This document shows positions 18,356-28,265 of a stretch of 64,000 nucleotides of DNA, in pieces. The translations under genes were made by a program, and so were the position numbers. The notes under the pieces were generated by a model that was given only the letters and a program-made list of their open reading frames with translations, did no database searches and had not been told where the DNA came from. Position 1 is the first letter of the stretch; the number at the start of each line of letters is the position of its first letter. This DNA comes from Candidatus Xiphinematobacter sp. (GTDB lineage Bacteria > Verrucomicrobiota > Verrucomicrobiia > Chthoniobacterales > Xiphinematobacteraceae), in assembly GCA_016766635.1 (NCBI GenBank), contig CP068473.1, positions 802,673 through 866,672 of the forward strand. The letters are read 5' to 3'.

Positions 18356-20659
18356 ATGTTGCGGCTGTTCTTTTTTGCCTCCCTGTATTTATTTCCCGTA
18401 TCTGTGCCGGCATTCCCAGAATTCCCAGGTCTTTCTGGTTCTCTCTCAACTGCCCCCTCAACACCTTCGACCGAAAAAACTCTCGATGAACAATTGCAAG
18501 ATGCTAAACGGGGAATTGACGAGGCTCAGTCTACATTGACATACATGCAGAGTGAAAAAATATCCGGAGCCCTCTCTGCAGCAGGCCTTCCCTCAACGCT
18601 ACGATTGGATCTCGTTACTGCCGCTGGAAATGTTTTGCGAAATGCACAGCGTTACCTGGAAAATCTGGAGACGCTCCATCATACTCAAAAAAATGCTGAA
18701 GCCCGTCAATTTTTAGTAAAGCTAGGCACGGAACCGGGGTCTTCCAGCGCAGACGTTGAGTTGGCTCGAGAGCGCTTTTATGCCACTCAGCAGGCCTTGG
18801 AGGCAGCTCAAAGTGAAATGAAATTCTTGTTGGATAGAACCCAACAATCCGTGAGTCACCTGTCTAAATTAGACCAAGCAATCCGGCAACTTAGTCTCCG
18901 CTCTGGTGGAAACAATAACTGGAAGCAGGAGCTAGTTAAATTACAAAAAAAGGGGGTAGAATTGTTAATTTTGGCTGATCTTGCCAGAAAAAACACCCTG
19001 ACTTTGCGAATAGGTGCCCTTAGACAAGAGGCAATTGCCGACAAAAAATTGATTCAGGCAGATGTTACCGCCATCCGCCCACAGCAAGGGAAGGAAGCTC
19101 TGAGTCAGCTAGAGAAGGAGCGGATGGATATCAATCACTGCATTCAGGAGGCGCATAAGCGCGATCAACCCGCGCAAGCTGCTTTGAATAAAGCGCGAGA
19201 GAGCTATCTCAGAATCCGATCAGACCGGGCTGCCAGCAGTAGGGAGGTGACCTCGGCCCGTCAACAATATGAGCTTGCGCAGGTAGAGATCGAAACAGTT
19301 GAGGAAATAATTGAGGATGGACGTAGCTACCTCCATATACTGGACACCGAGACGGCCTACTGGAAGTCTCTCACTAAACTAGGCGATAGGATTTCTACTA
19401 CAGACGCACAGAGGGAGGCTTCTGCTCTTAAACCGAAGTTGGAGCTGATCCAAAAATGGAAACCACACTTAGAACAGGAGGTACGTTCCAAGCAGCTTAC
19501 TATCGAAGGTATTAAAAGACATATTGACGAGCGGAGACTAAAAGACTCGGATCGTGAGTTTTTTACTAAAAAGCTCAGGTTGTTTCAGGAGCAAAATGAG
19601 ATGCAACAGCGGCTTCTCTGGAGGGTAGAAACTCTTCAGTGGAGACTTTCGGATGGGCTGCGCCAACTGCAACAAATGGCTCCACCACTACCATTGCCTA
19701 CCGGGTTTAAGGAGATATGGGGTGCCCTGTATGCAACGGTTGCTGGTACTTTTAATTACGAGGTTCTGCATTCCAAGGAAACCAAAATGGTCGGTGGGAC
19801 CCAGGTGGTTATCGAAGAGCACTCCGTCACCGTAGGACATATCATTACTGCTCTAGTTCTCTTTCTACTAGGTTACTCCCTGCTGGGAAAAGTTGCCCAC
19901 TCCTCCGTAAGGGCTGCCCAAATTCGCTTTCAACTTCCTGCCGCGCGTATTGCTTTGTTGGAAAAACTTGTGCTTTACCCTATGATCCTACTCCTAGCGC
20001 TCTGCGTGTTAAGTTGGGTCAGGATTCCTCTCACAGTTTTTGCCTATTTAGGTGGAGCGCTTGCCATCGGTGTGGGCTTTGGAGCCCAGAATCTTATTAA
20101 CAACTTTATCAGTGGAATTATTTTACTTTTTGAACGTCAGGTAAATGTAGGTGACATTGTGGAAGTAGACACCCACACAGGAGCGATTACGGCTCTTGGT
20201 AGTCGCTGTTCCCGTATGCGTCGCGGAGATGGAGTGGAAGTGCTAATCCCAAATAGCCTTTTGCTAGAAAAAAATGTTGTCAATTGGACGCTCACAGAGC
20301 CTAACCATCGATTCAGCTTCACCTTTACTGTGGCCTACGGCGCTTCCATAGAGAGAGTTATGCAATTAGTCACTCAGGCCTTAAACGAAACTCCGTACCT
20401 TCTAAAACAGCCGCCGCATTGCGTGTTTTTTGAACAATTTGGAAGTGATGGCCTTATATTCGGCGTTTACTATTGGGTAAAATTAGGAATCGAGGTGGAT
20501 CCACGACAACCAGGAAGCGATCTCCGATTTCGAATCGACCAGTTATTCCGCATAGAAGGGATCCATATGCCTTTTGCCCAACGGGATATTCACCTAGATA
20601 GTGCTTCTCCGGTCCATGTGCATATCGAGAATGAGCCCCAAAATCGCAATCCTGCTTGA
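18356..20659 (+). CDS. MscS-family mechanosensitive channel with long N-terminal periplasmic coiled coil
   Basis: The channel releases solutes on hypo-osmotic shock. A signal peptide (MLRLFFFASLYLFP) is followed by about 450 charged residues rich in Gln, Glu and Lys, predicted coiled coil in the periplasm, as in MscK/MscM-type proteins. Membrane segments then lead to the MscS pore helix and beta domain: GGALAIGVGFGAQNLINNF, FERQVNVGDIVEV and VLIPNS. Length is 767 residues from the ATG at 18356; the frame extends upstream to 18257, but the signal peptide supports the internal start. Confidence 0.9.
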   Translation: MLRLFFFASLYLFPVSVPAFPEFPGLSGSLSTAPSTPSTEKTLDEQLQDAKRGIDEAQSTLTYMQSEKISGALSAAGLPSTLRLDLVTAAGNVLRNAQRYLENLETLHHTQKNAEARQFLVKLGTEPGSSSADVELARERFYATQQALEAAQSEMKFLLDRTQQSVSHLSKLDQAIRQLSLRSGGNNNWKQELVKLQKKGVELLILADLARKNTLTLRIGALRQEAIADKKLIQADVTAIRPQQGKEALSQLEKERMDINHCIQEAHKRDQPAQAALNKARESYLRIRSDRAASSREVTSARQQYELAQVEIETVEEIIEDGRSYLHILDTETAYWKSLTKLGDRISTTDAQREASALKPKLELIQKWKPHLEQEVRSKQLTIEGIKRHIDERRLKDSDREFFTKKLRLFQEQNEMQQRLLWRVETLQWRLSDGLRQLQQMAPPLPLPTGFKEIWGALYATVAGTFNYEVLHSKETKMVGGTQVVIEEHSVTVGHIITALVLFLLGYSLLGKVAHSSVRAAQIRFQLPAARIALLEKLVLYPMILLLALCVLSWVRIPLTVFAYLGGALAIGVGFGAQNLINNFISGIILLFERQVNVGDIVEVDTHTGAITALGSRCSRMRRGDGVEVLIPNSLLLEKNVVNWTLTEPNHRFSFTFTVAYGASIERVMQLVTQALNETPYLLKQPPHCVFFEQFGSDGLIFGVYYWVKLGIEVDPRQPGSDLRFRIDQLFRIEGIHMPFAQRDIHLDSASPVHVHIENEPQNRNPA

Positions 20660-20708
20660 TTAAGAGAGGACAATACGCTACCGTGCCTAGCTTACCTGTT
20701 CCGTAACT

Positions 20709-21326
20709 ATGGCATACACTGTACCACTTCTTGGATATCCGTTTGGGGCCTTAGAACCACATATCGACGCCGCAACTATGGAGATTCACCACGATAAGCA
20801 CCACGGTGCCTACGTGGGAAATTTAAACAAAGCATTGGAAGGTTACCCTACGCTGCAGAGTCAGTCTGTCGAAAAGCTTGTCTCACATCTCCCGACTATC
20901 CCCGAGAGAATTCGCACGGTTGTTCGGAATAATGGTGGTGGACACGCTAACCACACTTTCTTTTGGACGATCATCAGTCCGGGTTCTAGCCCTGTTCCTA
21001 CAGGGGGGTTAGCGTCCGCTATTGACAGTCAGTTTCGTGGATTTGAGGAGTTTAAGACTCGATTTGAGGCGGTGAGTGTTGCCCACTTTGGTAGTGGCTG
21101 GGTGTGGCTAGTAATGAACAAGTCCCTTGGCCTCGAGGTCATTTCTACTTCCAACCAAGATAGTCCGATTTCCCAAGGGCTTGCTCCGATCCTAGGTCTC
21201 GATGTCTGGGAGCATGCTTACTACCTGAAATACCAAAACCGGCGTGCTGACTATGTGAGAGCCATGTGGAATGTCATGAATTGGGACCAGGCGGAGAGGT
21301 ATTTTTTAGCTGCTAGCGCCTCTTGA
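20709..21326 (+). CDS. sodA: Superoxide dismutase (Mn/Fe)
   Basis: Detoxifies superoxide. The 205-residue protein has metal ligands in [10 protein letters not shown] (first His), GHANHTFFW (second) and [11 protein letters not shown] (Asp and His). The GGGHANH context is compatible with manganese or iron; I cannot decide the metal. No signal peptide is present, so it acts in the cytoplasm. The start is ATG, 49 bp after the channel gene. Confidence 0.95.
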   Translation: MAYTVPLLGYPFGALEPHIDAATMEIHHDKHHGAYVGNLNKALEGYPTLQSQSVEKLVSHLPTIPERIRTVVRNNGGGHANHTFFWTIISPGSSPVPTGGLASAIDSQFRGFEEFKTRFEAVSVAHFGSGWVWLVMNKSLGLEVISTSNQDSPISQGLAPILGLDVWEHAYYLKYQNRRADYVRAMWNVMNWDQAERYFLAASAS

Positions 21327-21482
21327 GGCTCTATCCTATCTTTCTGAGCAAAATCCCCCTGCTCTCCCTTTGTTTTTTTGGCTTTGTTCGGCTTCTTTAG
21401 GGATGGATTTCGGGGGTGTCCCTTTTTTCTTACCTCTTGAAAGACCTCTTTCCAAAGATAGAGTGGGGCTTTGCCTCTGTGT

Positions 21483-22718
21483 ATGGCTTTCTTGAACTCC
21501 AATTACCTGAAACTTAGAGAAGGATATCTCTTCCCAGAGGTTAGCCGCCGCATAAAAGCGTTTTTGGGTTCCTGTCCTAGTACGCACCTCATTTGGTGTG
21601 GAATCGGGGATGTCACGGAAGCTCTGCCGCTTGCTGCTCGGAGCGCGTTCCACAAAGCGGTGGATGAGTTGGGAAGCGGAAAGACCTTCCGTGGGTACGG
21701 GCCAGAGCAGGGTTACCAGTTTCTCCGCCGCACTATTGTGGAAAATGACTATCAAAGCCGTGGCATACATTTAGATGAGGATGAAATTTTCATCTCGGAT
21801 GGATCCAAATGTGATTGCGCCAATATTCTTGACATCTTTGGGGATCAAAACCGTGTCGCAATAACGGATCCAGTTTATCCTGTCTATGTGGATACCAATG
21901 TCATGGCTGGTCACACTGGAGCAGTGGAAACCTCAGGAATGCGTTACGCAGGTCTTGTTTATCTTCCTTGTACTGAGGCAAATGGATTTATTCCAGACCT
22001 TCCTACTGAGCCAGTAGACCTCATTTATCTTTGTTGCCCCAATAATCCGACTGGTGCAGCAGCTACCTACCAGCAGCTTTCTATGTGGGTAGAATATGCG
22101 GTGAAGCACCGTGCCATTATCTTTTTTGATGCAGCTTATGAGGCTTACATTTCTGACTCTGCGCTTCCCCATTCAATTTATGAAATTCCGGCTGCAAAGC
22201 GGTGTGCTATAGAATTCCGTAGCTTTTCCAAGAGTGGAGGATTTACCGGGGTACGGTGTGCATTCACTGTCCTTCCTAAGGAACTAGAGGCGGATACAGG
22301 AACAGGTGAATGCAAAGCACTGCATTCTCTTTGGAACCGGCGTTTCAGCACAAAATTCAACGGTGTAGGATACGCCGTTCAGCGAGCAGCTGAGGCTTTA
22401 TACTCCCCTGAAGGGAAGGTCCAAGTCCGTGAGTTGGTAAGCCATTATATGGGCAACGCGTGTATACTCCGCAAGGCACTGCAGGGCCCTCAAATGACTG
22501 TTTTTGGTGGTGTGAATGCTCCTTATATCTGGGTGCGCGCTCCGCATGGGGTTTCCTCTTGGCAGGCATTCGACTATATACTTAAGGAGAAGAACATTGT
22601 GGTTACTCCCGGCAGTGGCTTCGGAAGACAAGGTGAAGGATACTTCCGAGTTTCTGCTTTTGGCAGTCGCCAAAATGCTCTAGAAGCTGCTCGGCGTTTT
22701 AAAAGCCTTAGATGGTAA
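21483..22718 (+). CDS. dapL: LL-diaminopimelate aminotransferase
   Basis: DapL converts tetrahydrodipicolinate directly to LL-diaminopimelate, the short lysine/peptidoglycan route of PVC bacteria, plants and some others. The 411-residue protein begins [18 protein letters not shown], typical of DapL. It has the [12 protein letters not shown] motif, [16 protein letters not shown] and the PLP lysine in [12 protein letters not shown] chose the ATG at 21483; a TTG lies 12 bases upstream. It converges tail to tail with cysJ across 24 bp. The route bypasses dapC, dapD and dapE. Confidence 0.95.
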   Translation: MAFLNSNYLKLREGYLFPEVSRRIKAFLGSCPSTHLIWCGIGDVTEALPLAARSAFHKAVDELGSGKTFRGYGPEQGYQFLRRTIVENDYQSRGIHLDEDEIFISDGSKCDCANILDIFGDQNRVAITDPVYPVYVDTNVMAGHTGAVETSGMRYAGLVYLPCTEANGFIPDLPTEPVDLIYLCCPNNPTGAAATYQQLSMWVEYAVKHRAIIFFDAAYEAYISDSALPHSIYEIPAAKRCAIEFRSFSKSGGFTGVRCAFTVLPKELEADTGTGECKALHSLWNRRFSTKFNGVGYAVQRAAEALYSPEGKVQVRELVSHYMGNACILRKALQGPQMTVFGGVNAPYIWVRAPHGVSSWQAFDYILKEKNIVVTPGSGFGRQGEGYFRVSAFGSRQNALEAARRFKSLRW

Positions 22719-22742
22719 AGATGGTAAAGAGACCTGACAAAC

Positions 22743-23867
22743 CTAGTAGACATCGCGTCGATAACGCCTTTCACGTTTCAACCTTGCAACGTATTCTCTT
22801 GACTGGTCGCCATCTTTATTTCCGGCCCTTTCTATAATTTTGTGTAAGGCGTCTTCGACCTCCCTTGCCATGCGTGCAGCGTCCCCGCAGACGAACAGAT
22901 AAGCGCCGGATTCCAGCCAACGGTACAACTCTTTGGCTTTCTCCAGCATACGATGTTGAACATAGATTTTAACCTCCTGATCCCTAGAAAATACAGCATC
23001 TAGATGGTGCAGCGTACCTTCCATACGATAGGCTTCTAGTTCACTCCGGTAAAAAAAGTCGGAGGCATACCTCCTCCCTCCGAAGAATAACCAGTTTTTC
23101 CCCACAGCTCCAGTAGCCTTACGCTCCTGTAAGAACGCCCTAAATGGCGCAATACCAGTCCCAGGTCCCACCATGATTATTGGAGCATCCGGATCTTTTG
23201 GCATATGGAAGTGCCTAGCGGAGTGTATGAACAAAGGGATCATTGCCGCGCGCTCAGCGAGAAAAGTAGAGCATACCCCACGTCGTAGGCGATCGTGACT
23301 CAGGTAACGGACTATGGCCACAGTAAGATGAATAGAATGTGGATGAGCCTTCTGGGAAGAAGCAATGGAATAGAGGCGAGGCTGCAATTTTCTCAAAAGC
23401 CCAACAAATTCTTCTGGTGTAAAACGGACGGATCCAAATTCTTCTAGAAGATCTAATATATCCTTTCCGAAGAGATATTGATCTAACTTCCCAGCCGCAC
23501 TAGGGTTGAGCAAATTCTTAAGGAAAGCAGCCGAAGAATTTCCTTTGGCAATTGCTGATAAAAGAGACTTTGGGGGTTTAGTGAGAGCGTAATCACTGAG
23601 CAGCGCTTGCTTTAGTGGAACCGTAGTTCCTCCAAACGTCTGGACAAACTCCCCGCCGGAAAATTTAAGTGTCCCCAAAATTTTTTCCACCAACTGCGGA
23701 TCGTTTGTTGGGAGAATTCCAACTGCATCTCCCACCTCATACTGTAAATCCTCTCCTTTGATAGAAATCTCAAAGTGGCGTGTTTCCTTCCCAAAACTTT
23801 CTCCGTTTAATCTCCTGTTGACAGTCAAGCACCCAAGGGAAGTTTTCTCTTTAGAATGGGGAGACAC
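22743..23867 (-). CDS. cysJ: Sulfite reductase flavoprotein alpha-subunit lacking the FMN domain
   Basis: The 374-residue protein matches the FAD/NADPH half of CysJ. FAD contacts are in RLYSIASS, the NADPH site includes GPGTGIAPFRAFLQER, and the end is RRYRRDVY, as in CysJ. The N-terminal flavodoxin (FMN) domain of E. coli CysJ (about 600 residues) is missing. Short versions are known in other bacteria, so this need not be a truncation. A hemoprotein partner (CysI) is not in the window. The likely role is sulfite to sulfide for cysteine, though the electron acceptor is inferred. Confidence 0.82.
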   Translation of the reverse strand: MSPHSKEKTSLGCLTVNRRLNGESFGKETRHFEISIKGEDLQYEVGDAVGILPTNDPQLVEKILGTLKFSGGEFVQTFGGTTVPLKQALLSDYALTKPPKSLLSAIAKGNSSAAFLKNLLNPSAAGKLDQYLFGKDILDLLEEFGSVRFTPEEFVGLLRKLQPRLYSIASSQKAHPHSIHLTVAIVRYLSHDRLRRGVCSTFLAERAAMIPLFIHSARHFHMPKDPDAPIIMVGPGTGIAPFRAFLQERKATGAVGKNWLFFGGRRYASDFFYRSELEAYRMEGTLHHLDAVFSRDQEVKIYVQHRMLEKAKELYRWLESGAYLFVCGDAARMAREVEDALHKIIERAGNKDGDQSREYVARLKRERRYRRDVY

Positions 23868-23882
23868 TTACTCTCGATACTA

Positions 23883-24773
23883 CTAAAGCACTTTTTCAGA
23901 ACTACTATAATCCTCTTGGACCTCAACAAGTGTGGAAGCTATACTGGGGATGGCGTCTCGATACGACATCCAGTGTGGAACCCATTGCCTGTCACGCAGT
24001 TTTTGGTTGCTGACGCGTTTGTTGCTATGTCCTCGCTTGCGCTCTAGATTTTCATGGCCCTCCCGAGGCAGTGGCATTTGGAAAAAGTCCGCCAGCCACT
24101 GATATATCTCGCATTGCCTAGCCGGTCTGCAATCACAAACGTTGTAGATACCTTCTGGAGCGTGTAAGAGACATACCAGAGCCCGCGCTGCATCCTCCCG
24201 ATGAATTTGGTTGATCCAGCGCTGGCCATCGCCTTCCAGTCGAGCCTGACCTGTAAGAAATCTCTTCATGAGCACACTGCGCGCTGGTCCATAGATTCCA
24301 GCCAGTCGCGCGACGGTTCCGCCAGTCCTTAGTATCGCGTTCTCCGCTTCCAGCAGGATTTTACCCGCCAGGTGTTTTGGTTCTGCAGGGCTTTGTTCAT
24401 CCACAATCTCCCCATCCTCTTGGGCGTAAAGGGAAGTGCTACTGGCAAAGAGGATCTTTTTTGGACGAAGAACCTTAGAAACGTTGCAGCTTCCCTGAAG
24501 GTACAGTGCCTGGTAGGCCTCTGCTCCCCCTCCACGAGAGCTAGCACAGAAAAAAACCGCATCCAATTGCAACTCAGAAAACAGCTGGAGGCTCGTGCCC
24601 TGTACAACATCACAAGCCCTTATCGGATAAGGCTTATGGGATAGACGGCCGGCTGATAGATCGCTCCTACAGGTCGCGCAAACTTCCCATCCCATCTGGA
24701 AGAGCAAATCGGCTACAACTTCCCCAATGAACCCGCACCCAATAATTAAAGCTCTAGGCACGGCTAGCACCAT
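23883..24773 (-). CDS. NAD(P)-dependent epimerase/SDR-family protein (YeeZ-like)
   Basis: This 296-residue extended short-chain dehydrogenase has ALIIGCGFIGEVVADLL as the Rossmann nucleotide-binding motif, FASSTSLY near the catalytic Ser, and ARLAGIYGPAR as in YeeZ-type epimerases. The canonical YxxxK catalytic pair is not obvious: the expected place reads HLAGKILLE. Catalysis may therefore differ. It lies 15 bp upstream of cysJ and only 5 bp after rpsU. The substrate is unknown. Confidence 0.78.
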   Translation of the reverse strand: MVLAVPRALIIGCGFIGEVVADLLFQMGWEVCATCRSDLSAGRLSHKPYPIRACDVVQGTSLQLFSELQLDAVFFCASSRGGGAEAYQALYLQGSCNVSKVLRPKKILFASSTSLYAQEDGEIVDEQSPAEPKHLAGKILLEAENAILRTGGTVARLAGIYGPARSVLMKRFLTGQARLEGDGQRWINQIHREDAARALVCLLHAPEGIYNVCDCRPARQCEIYQWLADFFQMPLPREGHENLERKRGHSNKRVSNQKLRDRQWVPHWMSYRDAIPSIASTLVEVQEDYSSSEKVL

Positions 24774-24778
24774 AAACT

Positions 24779-24976
24779 TCAGTGCACATGAAAGCGAAGT
24801 TTCATCTTATTCCTCCTGGCGTTATTTTTAGCCTTCCGCCTGGCCTTTTGGGCAGGAGTTTCGAAGGCACGCAGACGCCGCACCTCATCCAGTATCCCAT
24901 CCGCATCGATCTTGCTCTTCAGGCGTTTCAGCGCCCGATCGATGGGTTCTCCTCTACGAACAACTACTTCAGCCAC
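24779..24976 (-). CDS. rpsU: 30S ribosomal protein S21
   Basis: The 65-residue protein begins MAEVVVRRGEPIDRALKRLK, the S21 hallmark, and ends in a very basic tail (KARRKAKNNARRNKMK). S21 joins the 30S platform near the anti-Shine-Dalgarno region and aids initiation. The start is GTG, preceded by a weak purine stretch. It lies 5 bp before the SDR gene, so the two are likely co-transcribed. Confidence 0.95.
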   Translation of the reverse strand: MAEVVVRRGEPIDRALKRLKSKIDADGILDEVRRLRAFETPAQKARRKAKNNARRNKMKLRFHVH

Positions 24977-25117
24977 AATCTCACCTACTTTCTTCTTTTC
25001 ATCCCTTTCCTACAGGAGGGGCCAGCCTAGCGGAAGTTTCCAAGGACGTCAAACGATACCTCTCGGGAAGGGAAGCCAGGGCAAGCCTTTTTTCTGACAA
25101 GGATCTCATTAGCAATC

Positions 25118-27421
25118 TTATCTGTAATTTCCCCCGAAAATTCCTCCTTTTCGGCGTGCATACCAAACAACGATCGGCGGTGCTACAAACACCGAAGAAT
25201 AAGTCCCTACAAGCACGCCAACAAGGATTGTAAAAGCAAAGTCTCGAAGTATTTCTCCCCCAATAAAATAAAGTGCCACCACAGAAAGTAATGTGGTACC
25301 ACCAGTTAAAATAGTCCTACCAAGGGTCTCATTAATACTCTGATTTATCAACGCCTCGATAGCTCTTAAAGATTTACCACCAGCCCACTTCTCCCGGATG
25401 CGATCAAAGACTACTATCGTGTCGTTGACGGAGTACCCAGCAATAATTAGAGTAGCTCCCACCAGAACAAGAGAGAATGTACCTCCTGTGAAGGCAAAGA
25501 GGCCAATTGTAATGAGAACGTCGTGCACAACTGCAACGATTGCTCCTAGAGCAAAGGCAAATTCGAAGCGTATGGCAACGTAGAGAAGAATGGCTGCTAC
25601 GCTCAGCCCTAGAGCAAGGGTTGATCTTGTAGCAAACTCCCTTCCAACTCGAGCGCCAACAGCATCCTGTTGTATCACCCGCAGCCCTCGATTTAAGGAT
25701 GTGCTAGAGAGGGCAGCAATGATTGCTTTAGAGGAGCCTTTCGGGCCCTGGATGACGAGTCTTTCGGGACCGATACCATGCGCAAGTTGGACAGAAATAG
25801 TCCCAAAGCCTAGCCGGCCCAGCTCATGATCCACTTCTTTCAGGCTGGTGGGGTGCTGGCATTGCATAATGAGGAGATCCCCTCCAAGGAAGTCGATACC
25901 AAAATTCTTCTTCCCCCGCAAGGCAACGAATACCCCGGAACTGATCAGGAGCAACAACGAAATTCCAATGGCTAGCTTCTGATTCTCTAGGAAGTCAAAT
26001 TCCCATTTAGGAATCCAGTCCAGCAGGTGTAGTTTCCGGAGATATCCCCTGGTGACAAGATAGTGGAAGAGAATGCGGGTAACGATCAGTGATGTAAAAA
26101 GAGATGTCACGATGCCTAGTGTAAGTGTTACCGCAAATCCTCGTACTGTCCCAACTGCCTGCCAAAGGAGGATAATTGCCGCTAGGAGTGTGGTAACATT
26201 GGCATCCAGAATGGCGCTGAAAGCCTTTTCATAGGCCCCCCGGAGGGCAATATCTAACGCCTTTTTGGTCCTTAGCTCTTCCCGCAGACGTTCATAGACA
26301 AGCACACTGGCATCCACAGACATGCCAATTGTCAGAATAATGCCGGCGATTCCGGGCAGCGTAAAGACAAAGCGAAACATGGCCATCATACCCAGAAGGA
26401 AAAGCATGTTCACAGCGAGCCCAAAGAGAGAAATTAGGCCAGCCAAACGGTAATATATTCCCGTAAACACCATCACCAATATTAGCCCCACTAGCCCGGC
26501 AAAAAGTCCCTGGTGCACTGAGTCGTGTCCTAATGTGGCTGATACACTGCGAATTTCCTCAATCTCTACCGGCACGCGGAGTGGATTCTGTAAGATATTT
26601 GCCAGATGTCTTGCTTGCTGCTCCGTAAAGTTGCCGGTGATCTGGGCTACCCCGCCGTAATGGCGTGCCTTGAGAATAGGAGTGGATTGAATCTGCCCAT
26701 CTAATAGTATTGCAAGAGATTGTCCCAAGTGAGCCTCTGCCAATCGATCAAAAAGCTTAGCCCCCTCGTTGTCTAAGCGAAGACTTACTCCGTACCCTTG
26801 TTGATCGAAAAAAATATGAGCAGCAGCAACGTGGTTTCCGGCAATTTCTGGACGCCTTCTGATAAGGCGTTTGGCTGTATAAAGGCTCCCCTCAGGGTTT
26901 TTAAATTGCTCCTTCTTAACAGTGTAGCCAGGTGGGATTATTCCTTGGCCAGATTCGATTAGCGGGATAAGACGCTGACTTTCAGGATGAATGGATGCAA
27001 ACTCCAGCCTAGCCATCCGCTGCAACTGGGCTTTTGTTTCCTCTATCTGCTGTGGGGTTTCTACCCCAGGAACCTGAACAAGTATGCGACTCTCCCCCTG
27101 CGGGGCAATAACGGGCTCGTTTATCCCAAGCAAGTCGATACGCTGGCGGATAATTTCTACCGCTTGCCATACCATTTCCCGCGTAATTCTTTCTCCAGGT
27201 AGATGGACTAGCTTAATTAGGAACGAGCTGCCCCCTCGCAAATCTAGCCCCAACGGGATTTTTTTCGAGGGAGGCCATACTTGCTGTAGGCAAAAAGATA
27301 TTAACAGACCGCTGAGGATTAGGCCGAGAGCAGGTCGGCGCCCAGCAAGATCCTCCATGCAATACCATCCAAGTAGAACCACGATGGTAAGCCAAAAGGC
27401 AAATAGGAGGATAGGCGGCAC
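25118..27421 (-). CDS. secDF: Protein translocase SecD/SecF fusion
   Basis: SecDF uses the proton motive force to pull translocating proteins across the inner membrane. The 767-residue protein is a single SecD-SecF chain. The SecD half holds GLDLRGGSSFLIKL, the periplasmic P1 domain and GIILTIGMSVDASVLVYERLREE; the SecF half starts near residue 455 with GIDFLGGDLL and includes AGYSVNDTIVVFDRIRE. About twelve membrane helices are visible. The start is GTG. It follows yajC by 32 bp. Fused SecDF is known in several phyla and is not a defect. Confidence 0.95.
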   Translation of the reverse strand: MPPILLFAFWLTIVVLLGWYCMEDLAGRRPALGLILSGLLISFCLQQVWPPSKKIPLGLDLRGGSSFLIKLVHLPGERITREMVWQAVEIIRQRIDLLGINEPVIAPQGESRILVQVPGVETPQQIEETKAQLQRMARLEFASIHPESQRLIPLIESGQGIIPPGYTVKKEQFKNPEGSLYTAKRLIRRRPEIAGNHVAAAHIFFDQQGYGVSLRLDNEGAKLFDRLAEAHLGQSLAILLDGQIQSTPILKARHYGGVAQITGNFTEQQARHLANILQNPLRVPVEIEEIRSVSATLGHDSVHQGLFAGLVGLILVMVFTGIYYRLAGLISLFGLAVNMLFLLGMMAMFRFVFTLPGIAGIILTIGMSVDASVLVYERLREELRTKKALDIALRGAYEKAFSAILDANVTTLLAAIILLWQAVGTVRGFAVTLTLGIVTSLFTSLIVTRILFHYLVTRGYLRKLHLLDWIPKWEFDFLENQKLAIGISLLLLISSGVFVALRGKKNFGIDFLGGDLLIMQCQHPTSLKEVDHELGRLGFGTISVQLAHGIGPERLVIQGPKGSSKAIIAALSSTSLNRGLRVIQQDAVGARVGREFATRSTLALGLSVAAILLYVAIRFEFAFALGAIVAVVHDVLITIGLFAFTGGTFSLVLVGATLIIAGYSVNDTIVVFDRIREKWAGGKSLRAIEALINQSINETLGRTILTGGTTLLSVVALYFIGGEILRDFAFTILVGVLVGTYSSVFVAPPIVVWYARRKGGIFGGNYR

Positions 27422-27453
27422 AGGATCTTGTCAGGTTCCAATTGGATGGCTCC

Positions 27454-27810
27454 TTAATCAGGAATTTTTCCTTGGCTAGCTTGGCCAGCGGTTGTGTCTA
27501 CGACCGCTATAATACTCGACTTCTCAAACTCAATTTTTACATTGTCTGCTACCTTCAGGACAACTGTCTTGTCTTTCACGTTAGCAATAAGACCATGTAT
27601 GCCTGAGTTGGTAAGGACCTTACTTCCCGCTTTGAGGTCCTGTAGTAAACGCTGATGCTCTCTATGTTTTTTCTGTTGTGGGCGTACCATTAGAAGATAG
27701 AAGACAACAACAACGAAAACGAAGAGGACGAGTTGGTTAAGCATTGCTGGTCCAGTAGTTGATTGAAAAGCTACACTGGTAGCTTGGGCCAGGGTACAGA
27801 AAGGTGTCAT
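27454..27810 (-). CDS. yajC: Preprotein translocase subunit YajC
   Basis: YajC is a small single-span membrane partner of SecDF. The 118-residue protein has one hydrophobic segment (LNQLVLFVFVVVVFYLLM) followed by VRPQQKKHREHQ, then a cytoplasmic domain with GSKVLTNSGIHG. I use the ATG at 27810; the frame extends to 27903 but the upstream part does not resemble the family. The tgt gene often found upstream is absent. Confidence 0.93.
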   Translation of the reverse strand: MTPFCTLAQATSVAFQSTTGPAMLNQLVLFVFVVVVFYLLMVRPQQKKHREHQRLLQDLKAGSKVLTNSGIHGLIANVKDKTVVLKVADNVKIEFEKSSIIAVVDTTAGQASQGKIPD

Positions 27811-28265
27811 ATTAAATCGGGTGATGTGGCTCAAAAAGTTTGGCTGAAGAGGCGGGTAAACGCTAGAGTGAGGCCTGGCTAAATGAAGGACTTGTCGTCT
27901 CAAGCACGGGCGCGGATTCCTATGCGGCCTCGCTAAGAAAAGTAAAAGTTGTAGGCTACTGAAAATTTATAGGTAGGTTCAATGAACGGCACTTAGTCTT
28001 GTACCCCAATGGGAACGTGTCACTTAGAGCGAACCAAAAGCACGCAGGATTGCTGGATCTATTGCCCGGACACCTTATACTCTGCCTTCCTTTGGGAGTA
28101 GGATTTTGAGCGACATAGCGATGCTTGATAACGTGAAATTTCACAAAAATAGCCCCTGCCTGATTGGGTAGACACCGCATTGCATCTTTTCGCCTACGCT
28201 TCTAGGATACTACAAGAGCTGTCTATCCTGTTAATCTCCGGACTTCTTCCCACCTTTGCTCACTG
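27811..28265. other. Spacer between efp and yajC
   Basis: These 455 bp have no gene I can support. A minus-strand frame of 74 codons at 27956-28180 has no recognisable domain and odd composition. The region should hold the yajC-secDF promoter. Confidence 0.4.
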
